From: an uncultured Maribacter sp.
GTDB taxonomy: Bacteria; Bacteroidota; Bacteroidia; Flavobacteriales; Flavobacteriaceae
Length of the DNA stretch: 64,000 nucleotides
NCBI RefSeq assembly: GCF_947496775.1
Contig: NZ_CANMDU010000001.1
Span: 496,001 to 560,000 of the forward strand
Reading direction: 5' to 3'
Below the pieces are notes generated by a model that saw nothing but the letters and a program-made list of their open reading frames with translations, had not been told where the DNA came from and did not search any database. Below are positions 54,029 through 62,279 of this stretch, piece after piece (the stretch's first letter is position 1; each line of letters begins with the position of its first letter). A program made the translations under genes and the position numbers.

Positions 54029-54078
54029 TTTACAAAAAATTTTGGATTTTACTACTACACTATATAACAACTAACCTA

Positions 54079-54624
54079 CTATCTCTCTTTATTCTTATCA
54101 GAACTTATTCTCATTCTATCAATAATTGGCATTTTATCAATTTCCAATTCTATACTGTCGAACAGCTCCATAACTTCTAAATGTTTATTATTGTATATGC
54201 TATCTAGGGCTTTAGAATATTCTTTCCATACAGGTTTAAGTTCCTCTAAAAGTGTAATTCCTTTATCCGACAACCCAACCAACTTAGAACGACCATCATC
54301 TGGATTAATTACCACATGAACTAGTTCTCTTTCTTTTAGTTCTTTTAATACATTTTTAACGGTAATATGTGTAAAACCAACTTGCAAGGCAATATCATTT
54401 ATCGTCAATTTGTCTTCAGCACATGCTAGTGCATGATAAACGGGGGACCAAACAGTTTTAAAATCTATGCCCGATTCTTTATAAACACGATCCCCTTCAG
54501 CATATAATTTTTCACTTATGCGTCTAAAGGCAGAAGCACCAACTAATCTTCCAAATTGTTCAAAAGAGACATCCATATTGTTTTTTATAAAAGGCCTTTC
54601 ATAAAAATATGAAAGTTGTTTCAT
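54079..54624 (-). CDS. MarR family transcriptional regulator
   Basis: This 181-residue protein has a winged helix-turn-helix: LTINDIALQVGFTHITVKNVLKELK (recognition helix) and the wing VHVVINPDDGRSKLVGLSD. Amphipathic flanking helices form the dimer interface. MarR proteins respond to small aromatic or redox ligands. The ATG at 54624 is used; another at 54576 (MDVSFEQFGRLVG) is also plausible. The target is unknown: downstream is the small RHH-like gene, upstream a 335-bp gene-free stretch. Confidence 0.85.
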   Translation of the reverse strand: MKQLSYFYERPFIKNNMDVSFEQFGRLVGASAFRRISEKLYAEGDRVYKESGIDFKTVWSPVYHALACAEDKLTINDIALQVGFTHITVKNVLKELKERELVHVVINPDDGRSKLVGLSDKGITLLEELKPVWKEYSKALDSIYNNKHLEVMELFDSIELEIDKMPIIDRMRISSDKNKER

Positions 54625-54959
54625 ATATTCAAAAAAAACTCACTTTATTTAATGTAAGCTGATTCATTCTTATTAAAATATTACGTAATCTATAACGTTC
54701 GAATAAATTGTGTACGACTAAAAGTTCCCTAAAAAAAAGTTTCAAAAAAGCACTATTTACATATAGTATTCGATACTTTTTAAAACAATATGCATAAAGT
54801 CATAAAAGTCAAATGATAATTCTGTTTAAGAGATAAAATAAGAATTTACACTATTCATACGGATTTTTCCTAAATATTGATGAAGTCGAAGACCAGTTAC
54901 AACTACATCTTCATGAAATTCAAAAAATAAGTATCATTTAACCAAACTTCGCATAAAAA
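54625..54959. other. Gene-free intergenic stretch
   Basis: These 335 bp, A/T-rich, lie between the MarR and MocR-type genes, both minus strand. No frame longer than about 30 residues has coding character. A short in-frame stretch near 54875-54940 could be a gene remnant, but I cannot assign it. Confidence 0.5.
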
Positions 54960-56414
54960 CTAAATCAATACGCTTTTCAAAACCCCCATATATTTCTCCA
55001 TTTCAGAAAAAGTAAGCGAAGCAAAACCTAAACGCGTTGCATTGTGCGATGGTGCATAATAAGGAGTTAAAACTATATTGAGATTTTTAGCTAAAGCTCG
55101 CTCATAAACTTCCATCAAATTAATAGATTCATTAAACTTAGCCCAAACGGCTAATCCCCCTTCGGGTATTTTAAAATCAATCTCTTCAGAAAAAAGCGTA
55201 TTCAATATCTCACATAAATAATCTCTACGTTGCATATAAATATTTCTTGACCGTCTAAGCATTCTATCAATTTCTCCTTGTTGTAACAAAACGCCCATTG
55301 CTCTTTCCATAATTGGATTTCCCTGAAAATCAATTACTTCACGTATTTTAACCGCTTTCTCTATTATTTTTTTATCTGCTAGCAAATAGCCTATTCGTAA
55401 CCCAGGACCAATAGTTTTAGAAAAAGAGCCTGTGTAAATCGTATTTGTAAGACCGTCTAAGCTTGATAGCGGTAACAAAGGGGCATTATCGTAGTGAAAA
55501 TCGTAGTTGTAATCATCTTCTATGATATAAAACCCATGAATTTCCGCCAATTTTAATAAACTCATTCTTCTGGACGGACTTAAACTTACTGTGGTTGGAT
55601 GGTGGTGATGAGAAGTTACATATATGACCTTTACTTTGTTTTTTTTGCATATATCTTCTATTTCATCAACAACCAATCCTTCCTCATCTACCGAAACCGT
55701 TAACACATTAGCTCCTATATATTCCAAAACATTAGTTGTTCCAAAATAACAAGGATTACTAACAATGGCAATTTCATTGTTTTTAAGCAGAATTCTCATT
55801 CCTAAAAAAATAGCCATTTGACTTCCTCTCGTGATAAGTATATTTTCCTCATCACAGGGTATTCCTCTCGTATCGTTTAAATGTTTTACCAATTCTTTAC
55901 GAAGCATTGTATCGCCGTAGGCATTGGTATATGAAAACAAGGTTGTATAACGGTCTGCTTTTAAAACGTTTCTATGAGCCCTTGCAATAGCTTGATTATC
56001 TATTATTCTATGATCGGGCAGTCCTCCATCAAAAATTAATGCTTTTTTACTTTTTGTTGTGAATACGGATATTGAATTTTCGGAATAATTCTTACTACTT
56101 CTTTTAACCGTTCTTTCACGCTGATTGTTCCAGTTTTTGGGTTTGAAATCTGGCAATTTTTCAGAAACAAAGGTTCCTTTTCGTGGAATACGTTTTATCC
56201 ATTGTTGCAATTCTAATTCCGTATAAACCTTTTCAATGGTGTTTTTATTAACATTTAGCAAGGTAGCCAAAGACTTTATTCCCATCATTTTAGTTCCTGG
56301 TCGCAATCTACCAGATTGTATTTCTTTTATTAGGGTATTGACAATTTGCAGATACACAGGTGTCCCTCTTTCCCTTTCAATTTTAATAGTATTATATATT
56401 GAATTCTGACCCAT
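54960..56414 (-). CDS. MocR/PdxR-type transcriptional regulator (GntR HTH plus aminotransferase domain)
   Basis: This 484-residue fusion regulator has an N-terminal GntR winged HTH (about 10-80; GTPVYLQIVNTLIKEIQ, LATLLNVNKNTIEKVYTELE). A class I aminotransferase-like domain binds PLP through the lysine in GSFSKTIGPGLRIGYL, with EDDYNYDFHYD and TSHHHHPTTV. MocR proteins use PLP (and often an amino acid) as an effector and typically control a divergent gene. Here the divergent gene is the cupin at 56505. Whether it is PdxR proper (controlling PLP synthesis) is unsure: no pdx genes are nearby. Confidence 0.9.
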   Translation of the reverse strand: MGQNSIYNTIKIERERGTPVYLQIVNTLIKEIQSGRLRPGTKMMGIKSLATLLNVNKNTIEKVYTELELQQWIKRIPRKGTFVSEKLPDFKPKNWNNQRERTVKRSSKNYSENSISVFTTKSKKALIFDGGLPDHRIIDNQAIARAHRNVLKADRYTTLFSYTNAYGDTMLRKELVKHLNDTRGIPCDEENILITRGSQMAIFLGMRILLKNNEIAIVSNPCYFGTTNVLEYIGANVLTVSVDEEGLVVDEIEDICKKNKVKVIYVTSHHHHPTTVSLSPSRRMSLLKLAEIHGFYIIEDDYNYDFHYDNAPLLPLSSLDGLTNTIYTGSFSKTIGPGLRIGYLLADKKIIEKAVKIREVIDFQGNPIMERAMGVLLQQGEIDRMLRRSRNIYMQRRDYLCEILNTLFSEEIDFKIPEGGLAVWAKFNESINLMEVYERALAKNLNIVLTPYYAPSHNATRLGFASLTFSEMEKYMGVLKSVLI

Positions 56415-56458
56415 TCAAATTATTCATTCTGCCCCATATTAACAGGTTAAATATACAT

Positions 56459-56466
56459 TATTTTTG
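56459..56466 (+). promoter_or_regulatory. -7 box for the cupin gene within the regulator-cupin intergenic region
   Basis: TATTTTTG matches TAnnTTTG, 38 nt before the ATG of the cupin gene. The 90-bp interval between divergent genes is where a MocR protein would bind, although I see no clear direct repeat. Confidence 0.5.
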
Positions 56467-56504
56467 TTTCAAATAAATTAATCTTCTTAAAGAAACAATA
56501 TCTT

Positions 56505-56951
56505 ATGAAACATTCAACCATTCTGTTTGTCATTGTACTATTTATAGCATTTAATTCAACCGCTCAAGCCCAAAAGAAATCTACTATGGCTAAAATGCCA
56601 AGCACAAAAATCATCTCAGCGGTAGATGTCGAGGAAGAAATAGATGGCCAATCAGCACGTGTTTCGACGGTTGAAGTAACTCTTCAGCCTAAAGCAGAAT
56701 CTATGCCACATCGTCATCCGGGGCCCGTATATGGTTATGTTTTGGAAGGTACTTACGAATTCAAGGTTGAAGGTCAACCCCTTAGAACGCTTCACCCTGG
56801 CGATACATTTTATGAACCCTTGATGGCATTACACGAAGTTGGAACTAACCCAAGTAGTAATTCTATAACGAGAGTACTGGCTATTGTGACACATCCAAGA
56901 AGTGCAAAAAATCTTGTAATTCTCGAAAAGGCTATGGAAATGGCTGAATAA
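56505..56951 (+). CDS. Secreted cupin-domain protein
   Basis: This 148-residue exported protein has a signal peptide (ending STAQAQ) and one cupin barrel. The metal motif 1 MPHRHPGPVYGYVLEGTYEFKVEG has His76, His78 and Glu89 as likely ligands; motif 2 is HPGDTFYEPLMALHEVG. Single-domain cupins bind a metal and may be quercetinase- or isomerase-like, but function is not deducible. It is divergent from the MocR-type regulator and likely its target. Confidence 0.85.
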   Translation: MKHSTILFVIVLFIAFNSTAQAQKKSTMAKMPSTKIISAVDVEEEIDGQSARVSTVEVTLQPKAESMPHRHPGPVYGYVLEGTYEFKVEGQPLRTLHPGDTFYEPLMALHEVGTNPSSNSITRVLAIVTHPRSAKNLVILEKAMEMAE

Positions 56952-57075
56952 ATTAAATCATAAAATTATTTTTAAGGTTCGGTATTGGATTTGATTTTTT
57001 GTTTGTCGTTTAGGGCATCTAATAATCCAACATACGAGCTAAACCGTTGCCACATAACAAGAAAAACAGAACAAA

Positions 57076-57831
57076 ATGAAAAAATACATAGTTTTAACAA
57101 TAATGACTTTCGCAACTATTCTGATAAGTTGCAACTCTGAAAAATCGAAAAATAAGCTCGAAAAAGAGAACATAAATCAAATCGAAATAGCTTCGGATAC
57201 GCTAACAAAACACCTGAAACCATTCAAATCGGAATTACCAACAATCGGACTTTTGATGTTTAACGGAGTTTTACAAAGCGAAGTAATTGCAACTTCCGAT
57301 GTTTTCGCTAAACCCACCGAAAGCGGAAAACAAATTTTTAACGTAATCACGATTGCAGATTCTGAAAAACCAATCACAACTGAAGAAGGAATTAAAATTG
57401 TACCTGATTTTACGTTTGAGAATTGCCCAAAATTAACAGCTCTTTTTGTGCCAAGTGCTTATGATATGTATGCACAAGTTCACAACGAAAAAATAGTAAA
57501 CTTTATAAAAGAAAAAAATAAAGAAACTGAATATGTTGTGAGTAATTGTGCTGGAGCTCAATTAATCGGAAAATCTGGAATTGCAGATGGATATAAAATC
57601 GTCACTTATATTGGTGGTGGAGAACAACTACAAAAAGACTATCCGAAATTAAAAGTACAGAATGATAGTTTGGTAGCTTTTGTTGAGGACGGAAAATTCA
57701 GTTCGTCAAATGGAAATTTAGCAAGTTATATTTCAGCCTTAAATTTATTGGAGAAAATGACCAGTTCTGAACATAAAGAATTCGTGGAAAATTATTTATA
57801 TCTAGACCGACTTCAAAATTGGAAAAACTAA
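57076..57831 (+). CDS. DJ-1/PfpI-like lipoprotein
   Basis: This 251-residue protein has a lipoprotein signal (lipobox ILISC, Cys19). A linker leads to a DJ-1/PfpI-type Rossmann domain, with the helix GVLQSEVIATSDVF carrying the conserved Glu and the elbow VSNCAGAQLIGKSGIADG with the nucleophile cysteine in SNCAGA. An export signal is unusual: most DJ-1/PfpI proteins are cytoplasmic. Related AraC-type regulators share this domain but have a DNA-binding half, absent here. The function is unknown. Flanking DNA looks atypical (see findings). It stands alone on the plus strand. Confidence 0.82.
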   Translation: MKKYIVLTIMTFATILISCNSEKSKNKLEKENINQIEIASDTLTKHLKPFKSELPTIGLLMFNGVLQSEVIATSDVFAKPTESGKQIFNVITIADSEKPITTEEGIKIVPDFTFENCPKLTALFVPSAYDMYAQVHNEKIVNFIKEKNKETEYVVSNCAGAQLIGKSGIADGYKIVTYIGGGEQLQKDYPKLKVQNDSLVAFVEDGKFSSSNGNLASYISALNLLEKMTSSEHKEFVENYLYLDRLQNWKN

Positions 57832-57894
57832 AGTACTGTGGGGCAACAAAGTGTCCTATGAAAAGTTCTAGTCCAGAGCTCTAAGTTTAATTAA

Positions 57895-58200
57895 TATTTT
57901 AAATCACCTTATGAAATTTCAGGTGAAATCTCGGGATATTTTAACGGACCTGGTATTTGGGAAGGTGTTTTTTTATACGAACCTACATATAGCTTGAATT
58001 TAGGTTTGCAACGAAAATTCTTAAAAGAAAAAATGAATGTAAAGTTAAGTGTCTCCGATATTTTTTTCCAGAGTGGATGGAGTGGTTTTTCCGATTTCAA
58101 TGGATTATATTCTAGAGGTAATGGTAATTGGGATAGTAGAAGAGCAAGTCTAAGTATTTCATACAAATTAGGTAATCAAAATATAAAATCTAACGGATAG
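57895..58200 (+). pseudogene. C-terminal remnant of a TonB-dependent receptor-type outer-membrane barrel
   Basis: An open frame of about 100 residues has no start codon and begins right after a stop. It reads YEISGEISGYFNGPGIWEGV, then LGLQRKFLKEKMNVKLSVSDIFF and the final barrel strand DSRRASLSISYKLGNQNIKS. This is the typical end of large outer-membrane receptors (OMP beta-barrel family) of Flavobacteria. Everything upstream of it is missing, so it is a gene relic; the natural stop at 58198 is followed by a terminator. Confidence 0.75.
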
Positions 58201-58237
58201 TCTAAATAGTATATTCACGTTTTTTCATACGACGTTT

Positions 58238-58274
58238 AAAGGCTCATAAATTTTATGTTTATGGGCCTTTATAA
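58238..58274 (+). terminator. Terminator of the TonB receptor remnant
   Basis: The stem AAAGGCTCATAAA/TTTATGGGCCTTT (58238-58250 and 58258-58270, one T-G pair) has a 7-nt loop and is followed by ATAAAA. It lies 38 nt after the remnant stop codon. Confidence 0.7.
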
Positions 58275-58421
58275 AAAACTACAAAAGATTTTTTTTCTTA
58301 TCCTCTTAGAATATATTAACCACTGCTTTTAAAAGTAGTTTTAATGGTTTAATTTAGTTTTTTGATTTATAAATTTGATGTTTTATTTTCTATCCTGTAA
58401 TGTTAATAAAACACAACAAAG

Positions 58422-59056
58422 GAAGAAGTACAATCTTTTTATGATGTACAGTTTGGCAATATCGTAGGTGGGGCTTTAATTAAAAACAAAATATTTTATT
58501 ACGTAAATTTTTGAGCAAGCACTATCAAACACCCTTGTTTTAAACGCTCCAGGAAGTACCTCATCAGATATCTCAATTAAAGATGTTACTGCTATTCGAG
58601 ATAAACTCCTAAAAGAACACAACTATGACCCTAAGTTTTTTCAAAGTGCAGACCTACAAACTGCTAACTCCAAACTATTTACCATACTAGATTACAATCT
58701 TTCTGACATTCAGGAGCTAACGCATCGTAACAACTGCGTTGGCAGCAACGAGGATAACCTAGAGCGGAATAGTACTTTTTTTAAATTTTGTAAATCAGGA
58801 CTATAGACACAATAGTATTGCCACTAATCTTGCCTTAGAACTAAAATCAAATCTTAAAAATGGTAATACTAATTAACTTTCGCTGGGTTATTTTACAAAT
58901 AAAGATTGGGGACGACTTGTATTTGCGCCTAATGTGGTGAATTCTAGTTTTAGTTTACTAAATTTTAGAGAAATTGAAAACAACGAGCCTCAATTCCAAT
59001 TTAATATCCCTCAAGGTACTAACCTTTATGTAACCGACTTGTTTAACTCAAGATGA
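58422..59056 (+). pseudogene. Decayed Oar-like TonB-dependent receptor fragment
   Basis: Three overlapping-family pieces lie in different frames with several stops. These are QFGNIVGGALIKNKIFYYVN (about 58450-58512), APGSTSSDISIKDVTAIRDK with KLFTILDYNLSDIQ (about 58536-58715), and NSIATNLALELKSNLKNG with LSLGYFTNKDWGRLVFAPN (about 58806-59056). Their order and content match the plug-to-barrel region of Oar-like receptors (GGPIIKNKLFFF..., IRNAL..., FLLKLDWN-type segments; family knowledge). Frameshifts and in-frame stops show it is no longer translated as one protein. Confidence 0.65.
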
Positions 59057-59163
59057 AGAGCTCAACTGGGAACGAAATATAATTTTTAAAAGAAGTTCTA
59101 TTCTTATGAAGAAAACATCAAAACAAAAAACCTTCCAATTTTTCTTGAAAGGCTTTTACTTTG

Positions 59164-59178
59164 TACAGACGGAGAGAC
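59164..59178. repeat. Second copy of the tRNA-Leu 3' end (possible attachment-site scar)
   Basis: TACAGACGGAGAGAC here differs at one base from TACAGGCGGAGAGAC (59283-59297), the 3' end of tRNA-Leu as read on the plus strand. The spacing is 119 bp. Each copy is preceded by a hairpin with A and T runs (59124-59155 and 59251-59280). Confidence 0.55.
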
Positions 59179-59250
59179 CCCCTTAGACAATAGTCAGGAT
59201 AAACTTCTCCCCTCTTTCAGATATTTTACTTTCAAAATTTATTACAAACG

Positions 59251-59280
59251 AAAAAAGCTCTCAATTTCTTGAGAGCTTTT
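59251..59280 (-). terminator. Terminator of tRNA-Leu
   Basis: The 12-bp stem AAAAGCTCTCAA/TTGAGAGCTTTT (59253-59264 and 59269-59280) has a 4-nt loop, with TTTTTTCG on the minus strand directly after the tRNA gene. Confidence 0.9.
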
Positions 59281-59282
59281 AG

Positions 59283-59364
59283 TACAGGCGGAGAGACTCG
59301 AACTCTCACACCTCGCGGCACTAGATCCTAAGTCTAGCGTGTCTACCAATTCCACCACGCCTGC
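59283..59364 (-). tRNA. tRNA-Leu (anticodon UAG)
   Basis: This 82-nt minus-strand cloverleaf has acceptor GCAGGCG/CGCCTGT with discriminator A, the leucine-type D arm TGGTGGAATTGGTAGACA and anticodon loop CTTAGGA (anticodon TAG). A long variable arm follows, and the T arm has GAGAGTTCGAGTCTCTC. CCA is not encoded. Confidence 0.95.
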
Positions 59365-59374
59365 AAAAGGAGTG

Positions 59375-59382
59375 CAAATATA
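59375..59382 (-). promoter_or_regulatory. -7 box for tRNA-Leu
   Basis: The minus strand reads TATATTTG (TAnnTTTG), 10 nt upstream of the tRNA 5' end. No -33 TTG is at the right spacing. Confidence 0.5.
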
Positions 59383-59461
59383 AAGTAAAAAATCAATTTT
59401 AAAATAATCTATCTTTAAAAAAGTTCTTTTGTATTTTTAACATGACTAATTAAAACATACA

Positions 59462-60850
59462 ATGCAAAACATAAAAACCTATATATCAGACCATAAAGAA
59501 CGTTTTATATCTGAGCTTTTTGATCTATTAAAAATGCCATCCGTGAGTGCTGACCCTGCATTTTCCGAAAATGTAATCCAAGCAGCGCAAAAAATCAAAG
59601 AAAACTTGCTTGATGCTGGTTGCGATTTAGTGCAAATTTGTGAAACCGATGGGTACCCTATTGTTTACGGAGAAAAAATTATAGATAAAGATCTACCAAC
59701 TGTTTTGGTATACGGCCACTATGATGTACAACCCGCAGATCCAGTTGAACTTTGGGATTCCCCACCATTCGAACCTATCATAAAAAAAACAGAAAAACAC
59801 CCCGAAGGAGCTATTTTTGCACGTGGTGCGTGCGATGACAAAGGGCAAATGTATATGCATGTAAAAGCATTAGAATTTATGGTTAAAACCAATCAGATAC
59901 CATGCAACGTAAAATTCATGATAGAAGGCGAAGAAGAAGTTGGTAGTAATAATTTAGGGATTTTTGTAGCGAATAATAAGGAGAAGTTAAAGAACGACAT
60001 TATTTTAATCTCGGACACTGGAATGATAGCCAATGACACCCCTTCTATTACAACAGGTTTACGTGGTCTTAGCTATGTAGAAGTAGAAGTTACTGGCCCC
60101 AATAGAGATTTACATTCCGGTTTATATGGCGGTGCAGTTGCTAACCCAATTAACATATTAACTAAAATGATTGCTTCTTTGCATGATGAAAATAATCATA
60201 TTACCATTCCCGGCTTTTATGATAATGTTGAAGAACTATCTACAGAAGAGCGCGCAGAAATGGCAAAAGCTCCTTTTAATCTGGAAGATTACAAAAATGC
60301 ATTAGATATTAATGCCGTTTATGGCGAAAAAGGATACAGTACTAATGAAAGAAATTCTATAAGACCAACACTAGATGTAAATGGTATTTGGGGAGGTTAT
60401 ATAGGCGAAGGTGCAAAAACTGTTATTGCAAGTAAAGCTTATGCAAAAATTTCCATGCGCTTAGTACCAAACCAAGATTGGGAAGAAATTACGGAACTCT
60501 TTAAAAATCACTTTGAGAATATTGCTCCAAAAGGTGTAACCATTAAAGTAACTCCCCACCATGGTGGTCAAGGCTATGTTACCCCTATTAATACTATTGG
60601 CTATAGCGCTGCCTCAAAAGCCTATGAAACTACTTTTGGCAAAAAGCCAATTCCGCAACGTAGTGGCGGTAGTATACCTATTGTAGCTCTTTTTGAGAAA
60701 GAGTTAAAGAGCAAAACAATCCTTATGGGCTTTGGATTAGATAGCGACGCCATACATTCGCCTAACGAACATTTTGGCATATGGAATTACCTGAAAGGTA
60801 TAGAAACAATACCATATTTTTATAAATACTTTACTGAGCTATCTACATAG
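59462..60850 (+). CDS. M20 family dipeptidase/metallopeptidase
   Basis: This 462-residue cytoplasmic di-zinc peptidase contains the M20 metal ligands in VLVYGHYDVQPAD, the bridging Asp in ARGACDDKGQ and the catalytic glutamates in IEGEEEVGS. The typical lid-domain segment DLHSGLYGGAVANPI and the final AIHSPNEHFGI are present. The length fits the CNDP/PepV-like dipeptidase group (about 460-480). It probably cleaves dipeptides released from imported proteins. It has a terminator after it and is not in an operon. Confidence 0.94.
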   Translation: MQNIKTYISDHKERFISELFDLLKMPSVSADPAFSENVIQAAQKIKENLLDAGCDLVQICETDGYPIVYGEKIIDKDLPTVLVYGHYDVQPADPVELWDSPPFEPIIKKTEKHPEGAIFARGACDDKGQMYMHVKALEFMVKTNQIPCNVKFMIEGEEEVGSNNLGIFVANNKEKLKNDIILISDTGMIANDTPSITTGLRGLSYVEVEVTGPNRDLHSGLYGGAVANPINILTKMIASLHDENNHITIPGFYDNVEELSTEERAEMAKAPFNLEDYKNALDINAVYGEKGYSTNERNSIRPTLDVNGIWGGYIGEGAKTVIASKAYAKISMRLVPNQDWEEITELFKNHFENIAPKGVTIKVTPHHGGQGYVTPINTIGYSAASKAYETTFGKKPIPQRSGGSIPIVALFEKELKSKTILMGFGLDSDAIHSPNEHFGIWNYLKGIETIPYFYKYFTELST

Positions 60851-60868
60851 AAAAATAGACTTAAAAGT

Positions 60869-60900
60869 AAATAGCCTTCAATTAGAAGGCTATTTTTTTT
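60869..60900 (+). terminator. Terminator of the M20 peptidase
   Basis: The 11-bp stem AAATAGCCTTC/GAAGGCTATTT (60869-60879 and 60885-60895) has a 5-nt loop and is followed by a T-run. Confidence 0.93.
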
Positions 60901-60952
60901 GTAACAAATTATTGCACTTAACGTCTTATATGATTCATCAATCAATCAAATC

Positions 60953-62053
60953 ATGCTACAGCAATTTTTTATTCTCTGTTCAGGGGCAGATACTTCTATT
61001 TTAAAAACTTGTTCTAAAGGAGAACAAAGTAAATATGGGGGTATTGGCGCTACAGTCTTCTTTACTGCACTAATGGCTTTCATTGCTAGCAGCTATGCCC
61101 TATACAGGGTATTTGATTCTATTTATATATCTATATTTTTTGGTTTAATATGGGGGCTTTTAATTTTTAATCTAGACCGATTCATTATTTCTACTATTAG
61201 AAAAAGAGATGATTTTAAAAAAGAAATTGTACAAGCTATCCCCAGAATAATCCTAGCAGTTATAATAGCTATTGTTATTTCTAAACCTTTAGAGATGAAA
61301 ATATTTGAAAAAGAAATAAATCAGATATTATTAGAACAAAAAAATGAACTGTCCCTTGCTAACCAACAACAAATATTACAACAATATACTCCAGAAATAA
61401 TGGAGCTAGAGAAAAATATTACACAACTAAAAAACGACATTCTCCTAAAAGAGATGGAAACTAATACTTTATATGACATCTATATTTCTGAAGCCGAAGG
61501 TACTGCAGGAACTAAACTTTTAGGCAAAGGCCCCGTTTACAAAGAAAAAAGAGAAAAACACGATGCATCTTTAACAGAATTACAGCAATTAAAAGAAAAA
61601 AATAATCAAAAGATTAGCCAAACAGAAACCCAAATTGCCTCCCTAAAAAAAGAGTACAATAACAATGTTAACAACGCACAACCAATTATTGATAATTTCG
61701 ACGGACTTATGTCCAGAATCAATGCTTTAGAAAAATTACCTTGGCTCCCTTCTTTTTTTATCTTTTTCCTTTTCTTGGCAATTGAAACCTCTCCTTTAAT
61801 CGCCAAATTACTATCACCAAAAGGAGAATATGATTGGAAATTAGAAGAGGAAGAAAGCAATCTTAAAACGAGCATAGCTAATAAAGTAAATCAACAAAAC
61901 CATGTATTAGAAACTGGTACCTTTCTTAACGAGAAAATCTACTCTGAGATAAAAGAGGAAGAGGAGGTATATGCTTATAAGAAGAACAAAGCACAAGAAC
62001 TTTTAAAAAAACAGGCGGATGCTTTTTTGGATATGCAAATAAAAAACATATAA
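60953..62053 (+). CDS. DUF4407 four-TM protein with periplasmic or cytoplasmic coiled coil
   Basis: This 366-residue protein opens with FFILCSGADTSILKTCSKGE, the DUF4407 N-terminal signature with two cysteines. Membrane segments lie near 33-52, 57-75, 95-112 and 262-282. Between segments 3 and 4 lies a long coiled coil (about 125-250) with Gln/Glu/Asn-rich heptads, and the C-terminus is another charged helix. The architecture resembles a mechanosensing or scaffold protein, but no function is established. It is followed by a hairpin and is not in an operon. Confidence 0.85.
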   Translation: MLQQFFILCSGADTSILKTCSKGEQSKYGGIGATVFFTALMAFIASSYALYRVFDSIYISIFFGLIWGLLIFNLDRFIISTIRKRDDFKKEIVQAIPRIILAVIIAIVISKPLEMKIFEKEINQILLEQKNELSLANQQQILQQYTPEIMELEKNITQLKNDILLKEMETNTLYDIYISEAEGTAGTKLLGKGPVYKEKREKHDASLTELQQLKEKNNQKISQTETQIASLKKEYNNNVNNAQPIIDNFDGLMSRINALEKLPWLPSFFIFFLFLAIETSPLIAKLLSPKGEYDWKLEEEESNLKTSIANKVNQQNHVLETGTFLNEKIYSEIKEEEEVYAYKKNKAQELLKKQADAFLDMQIKNI

Positions 62054-62086
62054 AGAGGACCTGTTTTTACATAAAACAGGTCCTCT
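62054..62086 (+). terminator. Terminator-like hairpin after the DUF4407 gene
   Basis: The 14-bp stem AGAGGACCTGTTTT/AAAACAGGTCCTCT (62054-62067 and 62073-62086) has a 5-nt loop, directly after the stop codon. The T-tract is poor, so termination efficiency is uncertain. Confidence 0.6.
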
Positions 62087-62130
62087 TGGTAAAATTTGGG
62101 GGGAACTACCACTAATACTTTTTTTTCAAA

Positions 62131-62250
62131 TTAAATTGTACTTAGTATAATTGCCTTGTCTGAAAATTTAATATCACAGATTTGATATACTTTCTTTGCC
62201 TTGTTCGTTAAAATAAATCCTGTATACTTCTTTTTTTTCTTTGCTTCCAT
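62131..62250 (-). CDS. 39-residue basic peptide gene
   Basis: The short frame encodes MEAKKKKKYTGFILTNKAKK followed by VYQICDIKFSD and the end ILSTI. It is strongly basic at the N-terminus with an alternating beta-like second half. A TAnnTTTG box (62272-62279 on the minus strand) lies 21 nt upstream of the ATG, with a TTG 24 nt further on. No family is recognised; the reading is plausible but unproven. Confidence 0.4.
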   Translation of the reverse strand: MEAKKKKKYTGFILTNKAKKVYQICDIKFSDKAIILSTI

Positions 62251-62271
62251 AGTTTGGGTTTTTGGTTATTC

Positions 62272-62279
62272 CAAAAGTA
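62272..62279 (-). promoter_or_regulatory. -7 box for the 39-aa gene
   Basis: The minus strand reads TACTTTTG; a TTG lies at 62306-62304 with a 24-nt spacer, slightly longer than ideal. Confidence 0.45.

Noticed and set aside
53825-54624. Toxin-antitoxin pair formed by the MarR-like and RHH-like genes
   Set aside because: The MarR protein is an ordinary regulator and no toxin-fold partner is visible.
54870-54945. A coding fragment in the gene-free stretch upstream of the MarR gene
   Set aside because: Several short frames are possible, none with recognised similarity or a start, so no feature is claimed.
57010-57060. Integron attC site before the DJ-1-like gene
   Set aside because: The inverted motif does not match the GTTRRRY/RYYYAAC core consensus, so it is not called as attC.
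57909-58166. A minus-strand frame of 85 residues over the receptor relic
   Set aside because: The plus-strand frame shows recognisable barrel strands and a natural end; the minus frame has no coding character.
59164-59230. A second, degenerate tRNA-Leu gene
   Set aside because: Only the last 15 bases resemble the tRNA; anticodon and D-arm sequences are absent, so it is called a partial repeat.
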